64,000 bases of DNA from Deltaproteobacteria bacterium (GTDB taxonomy: Bacteria > Myxococcota > Myxococcia > SLRQ01), in contig JARGFU010000016.1 of the NCBI GenBank assembly GCA_029210625.1, positions 62,001 to 126,000 on the forward strand. Direction: 5' to 3'. The position numbers were made by a program, and so were the translations under genes. The notes under the pieces are model-generated. The model was not told the DNA's origin, made no database searches, and saw only the letters and a list, made by a program, of their open reading frames with translations. Of this stretch, positions 37,630-45,031 are shown in pieces. The stretch's first letter is position 1, and each line of letters starts with the position of its first letter.

Positions 37630-40358
37630 GCGCGAAGATCACGAAGATCACGTGGGGTCCGCTGGGCGTGGGGCTCCTCCTCTTGCTGCTCTGCGCGGCC
37701 TGTGAGGGCGCGCCCCTCGCGGACGGGGTGCCCGACGATCTGAGCTGCTCCACCTGCCACGGGGGCCCCGAGAGCAGCGCGCCCCCCTCCGCCCTCTCCG
37801 GGGAGACCGCCACCGAGGCCATCGGGGTGGGCGCCCACCAGGCCCACCTCCAGGACGGCGCCATCCGGGCGGCCCTCCCTTGCGAGAGCTGCCACGTGGT
37901 GCCCGCCGAGATCGGCGCGGCCGGCCACGTCGATCCCCTCCCGGCCGAGGTGAGCTTCGAGGCCGGCCTGGACAAGGCGACCGGTCAGGGCACCTGGGAC
38001 CGGACCACCGCCACCTGCAGCGAGGTCTACTGCCACGGCGTGACCCTCGCGGGGGGGACCACCAAGACCCCGGTCTGGACCCTCGTGGACGGCTCCCAGA
38101 GCCAGTGCGGCAGCTGCCACGGCAACCCCCCGGTGACGCCCACCCACCCGGCGGCGAGCCAGTGCCACCTCTGCCACCGCGGGACGGTGGCCGCCGACGG
38201 CAGCATCGACGTCGCCGGCGGGATGCACATCGACGGCAAGCTCGACGTCGACGGCACCGCCTGCGACTCCTGCCACGGCGGGAGCGGCGAGCCCGCGCCG
38301 CCGCTGGACCTCGCGGGGAACACCGAGACCACCGCGCCCGGGGTCGGCGCCCACCGCGAGCACCTCGCCGCCTCGAGCTGGCACCGCACGATGATCTGCG
38401 ACGACTGCCACCTCGTGCCCGGGCAGATCGACGCGGCCGGGCACCTCGACACGCCGGCCCCGGCGGAGCTGACCTGGGCGGGGATCGCGATCGCCGACGG
38501 CGCGGCGCCCACCTACGATCGGACGACCGGCGCCTGCGCCGACGCCTACTGCCACGGCGGCACCCTGAAGCTCGGGCCGGGCACGGTGCCGGCCCCGGTC
38601 TGGACCGTGGTGGACGACAGCCAGGATGCCTGCGGCGCCTGCCACGGGGTGCCGCCGGGCGGCAGCCACCCCCCCGTCTCGCCCACCGAGTGCGGCAGCT
38701 GCCACCCCTGGAGCGGGCTGACCCCCGACGATCCGGCCACCCACATCGACGGCAAGGTCGACCTCGCCTCCATGGCCTGCGACGCCTGCCACGGCGGCGG
38801 CGGGGTCGCCGCGCCGCCCCTCGATCTCTCGGGCAACGTCGCGAAGAGCGAGCCCGGGGTCGGCGCCCACCGGGAGCACCTGGCCTCCTCGGTCTGGCAC
38901 CGCACGATGGCCTGCGACGACTGCCACCTCGTGCCGCAGGCCGTCGGCGATCCGGGGCACCTCGACACCCCCCCGCCGGCCGAGCTCACCTGGGCCGGGA
39001 TCGCCGTGGCCGGGGGCGCGGCGCCCGTCTACGATCCGGTGACCGGCCGCTGCAGCGACACCTACTGCCACGGCGCCACCCTCCCCACCGGCCCGGGCAC
39101 CGTGCCCGCGCCGACCTGGACCACGGTGGACGGAAGCCAGGACGCCTGCGGCACCTGTCACGGCTTGCCGCCGGGCGGGGTGCATCCCACCCTCCAGAGC
39201 TTCGAGTGCGGCCCCTGCCACACCTTCAACGGCCTGAACCCGGCGGATCCCACGACCCACGTCGACGGCAAGATCGACGTCCTCTACTGCGACGGCTGCC
39301 ACGGCTTCCCCCCGGCGACCGGCGCGCACCCGCTCCACGTGGGCGACGCGGACGCCACGAGCTGGGCGAGCTACGGCGGCCTGCTCCACGCCGCCGACGT
39401 GCGGGCCGGCGCGGCGACCTACCTCTTCGACTGCGGCCAGTGCCACCCGCGCGACGTGGCGCGGCACGCCGACGGCACCGTCGACGTGGAGGTCGGCTCG
39501 ACCGGTGTCCCCGGGGGCACCCTGCGCTCCCTCTCGACGCCGACGGCGAGCTACACCGGCGGGGTCTGCCGCGAGGTCTACTGCCACTCGACCGGCCAGG
39601 AGACCCCGGCCTACGTCGACTCGCCGCCCTGGACCGGCGGCTTCACCGGCCCGCGCTGCGCGAGCTGCCACGAGAACCCACCCTCCTACGCCAGCGGCGG
39701 CGCGGGCACGGCGACGGCGAACACCCACCTCCAGATCGCCGACGACGGCGTCGAGTACGGGCACTTCGGGGGCCTGCCGGGCCCCTGGCACACGAGCTAC
39801 CACGGCGGCGGCAGCCCGGGCGACGCGGCCTCGCCGCTGACCTGCCAGACCTGCCACTACGACACGGTCGATCCCGCGGCGGTGGGGCCCGGCGGCTTCT
39901 ACTGGCTGAACACCTCCGGCAGCTACGAGCGCGGCTCGGGCCACTGGATGGACTGCACCCGCTGCCACACCGGCGCCGGCGGCGCGCCGGCGCAGGGGGT
40001 CGGAGGCGTCCAGCCGGCGGCCCACGTCAACGGCGTGCGCGACGTGGTCTTCGAGCAGCGCACCTCGATCCCCGCGGGCACCCCGGGGATCCCCGCGGCA
40101 CCCAACCGGCCGACCTACCCGACCTGGGTCACCGCCGCCCCCAGCGCCGCGGATCGGCCGCCGGGCTCGGTCGTCGACGGGATCACCTGGTCGGTGGACC
40201 TGACCCTCTCGACCTACGATCCCGCCGACAAGAGCTGCCAGAACGTCGGCTGCCACATCCTCCAGTCCTTCGGGACCGGCATGGCCCAGTACGAGCCGCT
40301 GCAGTGGGGGGTGACGCCCGTCGGCTGGTCGACCTGCAACGCCTGCCACCAGAACTGA
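37626..40358 (+). CDS. Outer-membrane lipoprotein multihaem cytochrome with CXXCH and CXXXXCH sites
   Basis: 910 residues. The lipobox is LLCAACEG, so the mature protein is lipid-anchored and probably on the outer face. I count 18 CXXCH and five CXXXXCH motifs (CSEVYCH, CADAYCH, CSDTYCH, CREVYCH, CQNVGCH), 23 candidate haem sites. The alternation of the two types matches the Geobacter CxxxxCH...CXXCH domain family. Three internal modules are near-copies (GVGAHREHLA..WHRTM.CDDCHLVP... LDTP.PAELTWAGIA), so the protein grew by duplication. It would be the terminal outer cytochrome of the conduit. ATG 37626 overlaps the preceding TGA. Haem attachment at CX4CH needs suitable cytochrome c maturation genes, which are not in the window. 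Confidence 0.93.
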   Translation: MSAKITKITWGPLGVGLLLLLLCAACEGAPLADGVPDDLSCSTCHGGPESSAPPSALSGETATEAIGVGAHQAHLQDGAIRAALPCESCHVVPAEIGAAGHVDPLPAEVSFEAGLDKATGQGTWDRTTATCSEVYCHGVTLAGGTTKTPVWTLVDGSQSQCGSCHGNPPVTPTHPAASQCHLCHRGTVAADGSIDVAGGMHIDGKLDVDGTACDSCHGGSGEPAPPLDLAGNTETTAPGVGAHREHLAASSWHRTMICDDCHLVPGQIDAAGHLDTPAPAELTWAGIAIADGAAPTYDRTTGACADAYCHGGTLKLGPGTVPAPVWTVVDDSQDACGACHGVPPGGSHPPVSPTECGSCHPWSGLTPDDPATHIDGKVDLASMACDACHGGGGVAAPPLDLSGNVAKSEPGVGAHREHLASSVWHRTMACDDCHLVPQAVGDPGHLDTPPPAELTWAGIAVAGGAAPVYDPVTGRCSDTYCHGATLPTGPGTVPAPTWTTVDGSQDACGTCHGLPPGGVHPTLQSFECGPCHTFNGLNPADPTTHVDGKIDVLYCDGCHGFPPATGAHPLHVGDADATSWASYGGLLHAADVRAGAATYLFDCGQCHPRDVARHADGTVDVEVGSTGVPGGTLRSLSTPTASYTGGVCREVYCHSTGQETPAYVDSPPWTGGFTGPRCASCHENPPSYASGGAGTATANTHLQIADDGVEYGHFGGLPGPWHTSYHGGGSPGDAASPLTCQTCHYDTVDPAAVGPGGFYWLNTSGSYERGSGHWMDCTRCHTGAGGAPAQGVGGVQPAAHVNGVRDVVFEQRTSIPAGTPGIPAAPNRPTYPTWVTAAPSAADRPPGSVVDGITWSVDLTLSTYDPADKSCQNVGCHILQSFGTGMAQYEPLQWGVTPVGWSTCNACHQN

Positions 40359-40419
40359 AGGCCTGGAATAGCCCTCGGGGTGGCCGGTTCCAGCGACCGG
40401 CACTAGAAGTGGTGCACCC

Positions 40420-40956
40420 ATGACCGCACTGGCTCGCCTCATCCCCGCCTCGCTGGGCCTCCTCCTCCTGGGGTCACTCCTGGGGCTGGGCAACCACGCG
40501 CTGCGCTTCGAGGGGCTCTTCCCCGCGCCCGCCGAGGCGGCCGCCGCCTGCGGTGAGGGGACGACGGGGGCGCCCGTGCTCCAGAGCGCCGAGGAGGCCG
40601 GCACCCTCTGCGCCGGCGGCCACATCCTCATCCTCGACGTCCGTGACGCCGAGACCTTCGCCCGGGGGCACGTCGCCGGGGCGGTGCACCTGCCCTGCTC
40701 GGTGGGGAAGATCGAGGCGGAGATCGAGGGCCAGCTGATGGGCTCGGAGACGGTCCTGGTCTACGGCGCCGACACCGAGAGCGCCCTGCCGGTGGCCTCC
40801 TCCCTGCTGCTGCGGGGCATCCACGACGTGCGGGTGATCGACGGCGGCTACCCGGCCTGGGAGGCCGCGAGCCTCGCCTGCGCCTCCGGTCCCTGCGCGG
40901 CCTGTGGCGCGGGCCACGAGGGCGGGCCCAGCCATGAGGGGCACGACCATGAGTAG
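40420..40956 (+). CDS. Membrane-anchored rhodanese-like protein lacking the catalytic cysteine
   Basis: 178 residues. An N-terminal hydrophobic segment (IPASLGLLLLGSLLGLG) anchors or exports it. The rhodanese domain (about 50-155) has LILDVRDAETFARGHVAGAVHLP, but the active-site loop reads VYGADTESA where active enzymes have a Cys first (CxxGxRS). Both the Cys and the Arg are absent, so thiosulphate sulphurtransferase activity is unlikely. The C-terminus has clustered Cys and His (CASGPCAACGAGHEGG ... HEGHDHE) that could bind metal. It follows the large cytochrome gene by 61 bp. A rhodanese-like lipoprotein is also part of one Geobacter conduit cluster (extH), as I recall. Confidence 0.82.
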   Translation: MTALARLIPASLGLLLLGSLLGLGNHALRFEGLFPAPAEAAAACGEGTTGAPVLQSAEEAGTLCAGGHILILDVRDAETFARGHVAGAVHLPCSVGKIEAEIEGQLMGSETVLVYGADTESALPVASSLLLRGIHDVRVIDGGYPAWEAASLACASGPCAACGAGHEGGPSHEGHDHE

Positions 40957-41395
40957 GTCCCTCCCCGAGCGCGGCGCGGTCTGGGTCCTGAAGCTCTTCC
41001 TGGCCGTCGTCTGGCTCTGGGCCGGGATCGCCAAGCTGGGGGATCCGGCGGGCTTCGCCGAGGAGATCGCCAACTACCAGCTGCTGCCCTGGGTGGCGCC
41101 CTACGTCGCCTCGATCCTGCCCGGCGTGGAGATCGTCCTGGGGCTGGCCCTGCTCCTGCCCCCCTGGACCCGGATGGCCCGGGCCTCGGCCCTGCTCACC
41201 ACCGGGGCCATGGCCGGCTTCACCTTCGCCGTGACCACCGTGGTGGCCCGGGGCATCGACATCTCCTGCGGCTGCTTCGGCACCGGCACCGGGCCGGTCA
41301 CCGGCCTGACCGTCCTGCGGGACGTGGCGCTGACCGCGGCGGCCGCGGCGGCGCTCTGGCTCTCCCAGCGGGCGGCGCGAGAGCGCGAGGGCTAG
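40949..41395 (+). CDS. DoxX/MauE-type integral membrane protein
   Basis: 148 residues with four membrane helices (VLKLFLAVVWLWAGIAKL, YVASILPGVEIVLGLALLL, ASALLTTGAMAGFTFAV and the last near LRDVALTAAAAAALWL). It contains a conserved cysteine pair, DISCGCFGTG, typical of MauE/DoxX-like proteins linked to thiol redox or disulphide formation. The opening helix ends GIAKLGDPAGFAEEI, a DoxX-family pattern. ATG 40949 overlaps the rhodanese gene by eight bases and has GAGGGG upstream; an in-frame ATG at 40934 is an alternative. The pair with the rhodanese suggests a redox or sulphur-handling accessory to the cytochromes (inference). Its stop overlaps the stop of the convergent TPR gene on a CTAG palindrome. 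Confidence 0.8.
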   Translation: MSRSLPERGAVWVLKLFLAVVWLWAGIAKLGDPAGFAEEIANYQLLPWVAPYVASILPGVEIVLGLALLLPPWTRMARASALLTTGAMAGFTFAVTTVVARGIDISCGCFGTGTGPVTGLTVLRDVALTAAAAAALWLSQRAAREREG

Positions 41396-41979
41396 CCCAG
41401 CTTCTTGAGCTGGGCGATGGCCTGGCGGCCGACCTCGCCGTGGGGGTCGAGATCGCGGGCCTTGCGGAAGGCCTCCCGGGCCCCCTCCTTCTCGCCCCGC
41501 AGCTTCTTGCAGACCCCCACCTGGAGGTGGGCGCTGGGCAGGTCGCGGTCGATGGCGAGCGCCCGCTGGAACTCCTCGAGGGCCTCGTCCACGTCGCCGT
41601 CGAGGAGGTGCTCCTGTCCCCGGGCCAGGTGGGGCTCGGCGTCGGAGATCAGCTCGACGTCGAAGAGGGCGCGCCCGCCGACGTTCATCACCAGGGCCCG
41701 CAGGAGGCCCGTGTACCAGAAGGTGGCGGCCTCGGCGGCGAGGAAGGCCGCCATGGGCAGGTCGGGCAGGAGCGGCTTGCCCCGGAACTTGAAGCGCACC
41801 TTGGTGTAGACGCCCTTCTTGGCCCAGTAGGTGACCTCGCCGCGGACCTTCTCCAGCACCTGATCGAGGCGCTCGAGCTGCCGATCGATCTCGATGACGA
41901 TCGGCTCGGTGGGCAGCGCCTCCTTCGGATCGGCCTCTTCTTCGATCTCGGGGATCTTGGGATCGTCGCCTTCGCTCAT
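41392..41979 (-). CDS. TPR-repeat protein
   Basis: 195 residues, no signal peptide. The acidic N-terminus (residues 1-28) is followed by a helical region and then two tetratricopeptide-like units: HLLDGDVDEALEEFQRALAIDRDLPSAH and LRGEKEGAREAFRKARDLDPHG. These mediate protein-protein contact. GGAGG lies ahead of ATG 41979. It is divergent from the CpaF-type gene, and a partnership is possible but unproven. The middle segment (FKFRGKPLLPDLPMAAFLAAEAATF) could be a small additional domain. Confidence 0.7.
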   Translation of the reverse strand: MSEGDDPKIPEIEEEADPKEALPTEPIVIEIDRQLERLDQVLEKVRGEVTYWAKKGVYTKVRFKFRGKPLLPDLPMAAFLAAEAATFWYTGLLRALVMNVGGRALFDVELISDAEPHLARGQEHLLDGDVDEALEEFQRALAIDRDLPSAHLQVGVCKKLRGEKEGAREAFRKARDLDPHGEVGRQAIAQLKKLG

Positions 41980-42038
41980 GATTCGCCTCCAGACTCTAGC
42001 ACGGGGTGGGGGAGGGCGGATCGCGTCCGGGTGCCCCG

Positions 42039-42068
42039 TTGACCGGCATCGAGCGCCTGTCCTAGCGT
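42039..42068 (+). promoter_or_regulatory. Putative sigma70-type promoter of the CpaF-like gene
   Basis: TTGACC at 42039-42044, an 18-bp spacer and TAGCGT at 42063-42068. Transcription should begin at or within a base or two of the ATG at 42076, implying a leaderless or nearly leaderless mRNA. No ribosome binding site is present upstream, which agrees. Confidence 0.5.
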
Positions 42069-42075
42069 CTTCGGC

Positions 42076-43773
42076 ATGGGAATGTACGAGGAATCACTAC
42101 GCCACTTCCTGAAGCCCATCGGGGAGTTCCTGGACGACCCCAAGGTCTCCGAGATCATGATCAACGGTCCCGAGGAGATCTGGATCGAGAAGGGGGGCAA
42201 CCTCACCCTCACCCAGGCCAAGTTCACCAACGAGGGACTCGAGGCCGCCGCCCGGAACATGGCGCAGTTCGTCGGCCGGATCCTCGACGACGAGCGGCCC
42301 CGCCTCGACGCCCGGCTGCCGGACGGCTCGCGGATCCACATCGTGATGCCGCCGATCGCCCGCAAGGGCTGCACCATCGCCATCCGGAAGTTCTTCCCGG
42401 ACAAGCTGACGGTGGCGAACCTCGTGCAGTTCGGCTCGATGTCGCCGGCCATGGCGAACTTCATCGACGCCTGCGTGCAGCTGAAGGAGAACGTCATCGT
42501 CTCGGGGGGTACCGGCTCCGGCAAGACCACCATGCTCAACTGCGTGGCGGCCTACATCCACGATGAAGAACGCATCATCACCATCGAGGATTCCGCCGAG
42601 CTGCAGATGAACCAGGAGCACCTCGTGCCCTTCGAGTCGCGGCCGCCGGACAAGTTCGGCAAGGGCAAGGTGGACATGGGCGATCTGCTCCAGTCCTCCC
42701 TGCGGCTGCGCCCCGACCGGATCGTCGTCGGCGAGGTCCGCGGCGGCGAGGCCTTCCACCTGATGCAGGCGATGAACACCGGCCACGGCGGCTCCCTGGC
42801 CACCGTCCACGCCAACACGCCCACCGACACCCTGCGGCGCCTCGAGTCCCTCTGCCTCCAGAGCGGCATCGACCTGCCGATGGTGGCGGTCCGCGCCCAG
42901 GTGGCCTCGGCCATCAACATCACGCTCTGCTGCGCCCGCCTCTCCGATGGCTCTCGGCGCACCACCCACATCTCCGAGGTGCTGCCCCTCAACGAGAAGG
43001 GCGACTACCGCACCCAGGACATCTTCGTCTTCACCCAGACCCACAAGGACGCCGACGGGAAGATCCACGGCTACCACTCGCCCACCGGGCTGATCCCGAC
43101 CTTCTTCGAGCAGCTCAAGGCCTTCGGCTTCGGCTACATGGACGAGGAGTTCTTCGATCCGGCGACCTACGGTCAGGTGCCGCCCCCGAGCTTCGTGGGC
43201 GCGGGCTTCAAGCCCCGCTGGTCCCCCAGCCTCAAGCACCGCGAGGAGGGGCTGCCCGATCCCGAGCACAACCCCGTCGCCGACGCGCTGCGCGAGAAGG
43301 GGAAGACGCGCGAGATCATCGTGCGCACCGGCATGGAGGGCAAGGAGCCGCCCAAGCCGATGGCGCCCCCGAAGGCCGAGGCCACCGACCTGGGCGACGA
43401 CGCGGACGCGGCCCCGGCGGCGGCCACCCCGCCTCCACCCGAGGACGAGTACGACGAGCCCTCCACCCGGATCGGCGCGGCGCCGGCGGCGGTGAAGGCC
43501 CAGGCCCGGGGCGACGAGCTCGGCGCGGCCGTGCCGGCCACCGCCGAGAAGGAGGAGTCCACCGACCCCGGCGCCGACGACGCGCCGGTCGGCCTCTCCG
43601 ACGAGGAGGCGGCCATCGCCGCGGCCCTCGCCGCGGCCGAGGCGGCCGAACAGCCCTCGATCCAGCTCGCCGACGACTTCGCCGAGGAGGCGAAGGCCTA
43701 CGAGGATCAATCCTCCAATGGGCCGGAGGGGCGGCCCCGGCGCAGGCGCGGGGGGACGATCGGCCGCAAGTAG
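42076..43773 (+). CDS. CpaF/TadA-type secretion ATPase with long acidic C-terminal tail
   Basis: 565 residues. The first 370 form a CpaF-family hexameric ATPase that powers Tad/Flp pilus or type II-like secretion: VSEIMINGPEEIWIEKGG, Walker A GGTGSGKTT (about 144-152), the acidic IEDSAELQM box, LRPDRIVVGEVRGGEAFHLMQAMNTGHGG (Walker B region) and HANTPTDTLRRLE. The C-terminal 190 residues are Ala/Glu/Asp/Pro-rich and probably disordered. No pilin, TadB/C or secretin gene is adjacent, so the ATPase is an orphan here; myxobacteria have several such solitary CpaF paralogues. The gene ends before a convergent repeat-containing intergenic region. Confidence 0.92.
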   Translation: MGMYEESLRHFLKPIGEFLDDPKVSEIMINGPEEIWIEKGGNLTLTQAKFTNEGLEAAARNMAQFVGRILDDERPRLDARLPDGSRIHIVMPPIARKGCTIAIRKFFPDKLTVANLVQFGSMSPAMANFIDACVQLKENVIVSGGTGSGKTTMLNCVAAYIHDEERIITIEDSAELQMNQEHLVPFESRPPDKFGKGKVDMGDLLQSSLRLRPDRIVVGEVRGGEAFHLMQAMNTGHGGSLATVHANTPTDTLRRLESLCLQSGIDLPMVAVRAQVASAINITLCCARLSDGSRRTTHISEVLPLNEKGDYRTQDIFVFTQTHKDADGKIHGYHSPTGLIPTFFEQLKAFGFGYMDEEFFDPATYGQVPPPSFVGAGFKPRWSPSLKHREEGLPDPEHNPVADALREKGKTREIIVRTGMEGKEPPKPMAPPKAEATDLGDDADAAPAAATPPPPEDEYDEPSTRIGAAPAAVKAQARGDELGAAVPATAEKEESTDPGADDAPVGLSDEEAAIAAALAAAEAAEQPSIQLADDFAEEAKAYEDQSSNGPEGRPRRRRGGTIGRK

Positions 43774-43850
43774 GCTGCGAGCTACGAGCTACGAGCTACG
43801 AGCTCGGGCAGCGCTGTGCGCCCGGTTGCTCGCAGCTCACAGCTCATAGC
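43774..43850. repeat. Heptamer tandem repeats forming an inverted, hairpin-like array
   Basis: Left arm: GCTGCGA then three GCTACGA units (43774-43801) running into GCTCGGG. Right arm: GCTCGCA, GCTCACA, GCTCATA (43828-43848). The reverse complement of the right arm aligns with 43781-43803 over 23 bases with four differences, all of which become G-U pairs in a minus-strand transcript. The loop contains a further CGGGC/GCCCG stem. It lies between convergent genes and could terminate transcripts from either side. Confidence 0.85.
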
Positions 43851-43903
43851 CAGGAAGTCAAGCCGCGGCCGCTCACCGAGCGTCCGTGGAGCCCGGCTGC
43901 TTG

Positions 43904-45031
43904 CTACTGCGAGGCGCGGACCTCTGCACACGAGATCCCCTCATCCGGCGCGCAGTTCTTCCCGATGACGCAGCCGCCGATCCCGTCGATGTTCACGCAG
44001 GAGAGCTGCCCGCGGCACTGATCCCCGCCGAGCTGGCAGGGCGCGCGGGTCATCCCGCAGGAGCGGGTGGTGGTGTCGCAGGTGTCCTGGGGGCAGTCGG
44101 TGTCCTGCACGCAGGAGCAGAAGCCCGTGCCCGAGGCGCCGCCCTCGTGGCCGATGCAGCGGCCGGCGCACTGGCCGATGGTCTCGCCCGCGGCGATGGC
44201 GCAGCGGCCGCCGGGGCACTCGTCGTCGGTGGTGCAGCTGGCGCCGGTGGGGGCGCAGTCCTCGTCCCGGCCGCAGAGGCTCTGGGTGAGGATCACCACG
44301 AAGTGGCAGTCGAAGCCGTTGGGGCAGGGCTGATCGTTGCTGCAGTCGACCCCGCAGAAGGAGGCCCGCCCGCCCGGGACCGAGGTGTCGACCAGGCAGT
44401 AGTTGCCCGGGTCGTCGCAGAGGGAGAGGCCCGAGCCCGCCGAGAGCTGGCACTGCTCGCAGTAGGGGCCGCGGGTGTCGTCGACGCAGACCGTGTCCTC
44501 CTCGACGGCGTCGTACTCGCAGAGCTGCACGTAGTCGCAGAAGCTCTGGTCGTCGCAGAGGCCGGCCTTGCACCGGCCCACGTCGCACTCGGGGTCGTCC
44601 ACCGGGCAGCGGCAGACCTGGGCGAGCGGGCAGTCGCCGTTGACCCGGCAGCCCGGCTCGCAGCGGAAGGTCACCAGGTTGCAGAGGGTGCCGATGGGGC
44701 AGTGGATGTCCGAGGTGCAGTGGCTCTCCTCGATGCACTGGTTCTGGGCCGTGTCGCAGAAGTTCTCGCTCGGGCACTCGGCGTTGGTCTCGCAGCCCAC
44801 CCGCGGCTGGCAGGTGCCCGCCTGGTTGCAGAAGGCGTCCGAGCCGCAGGCGGCGTCGGTGGTGCAGAGGCAGACCTTCGGCTTGAACTTGTCGGAGCAG
44901 ACGAAGCCGTCGCCGTTCTCGGCCACGCACTGGGCGTCGTCGACGCAGCCGCCGACCAGGTCGGGGTCGTTGGGGCAGCCGGCCGAGAGGAGGAGCAGGC
45001 CGAGGCAGGCGGTGAGGATCGAGCGCATCAT
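43904..45031 (-). CDS. Cys-rich surface lipoprotein (Dickkopf-N-like repeats)
   Basis: 375 residues. The lipobox is clear (LGLLLLSAGCPN). The mature protein is packed with short disulphide-type modules of the form C..D..C......C (GCVDDAQCV, ACGSDAFCNQAGTCQ, ECPSENFCDTAQNQCI, DCPQDTCDTTTRSCG), as seen in many myxobacterial surface proteins. They presumably form small disulphide-stabilised knots that bind ligands or other surface proteins. It is the last gene of a five-gene operon; ATG 45031 overlaps the preceding TGA (ATGATG). Function unknown. Confidence 0.8.
   Translation of the reverse strand: MMRSILTACLGLLLLSAGCPNDPDLVGGCVDDAQCVAENGDGFVCSDKFKPKVCLCTTDAACGSDAFCNQAGTCQPRVGCETNAECPSENFCDTAQNQCIEESHCTSDIHCPIGTLCNLVTFRCEPGCRVNGDCPLAQVCRCPVDDPECDVGRCKAGLCDDQSFCDYVQLCEYDAVEEDTVCVDDTRGPYCEQCQLSAGSGLSLCDDPGNYCLVDTSVPGGRASFCGVDCSNDQPCPNGFDCHFVVILTQSLCGRDEDCAPTGASCTTDDECPGGRCAIAAGETIGQCAGRCIGHEGGASGTGFCSCVQDTDCPQDTCDTTTRSCGMTRAPCQLGGDQCRGQLSCVNIDGIGGCVIGKNCAPDEGISCAEVRASQ

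Noticed and set aside
43774-43850. CRISPR array
   Set aside because: Units are only seven bases, contiguous and without spacers; no cas gene is nearby.
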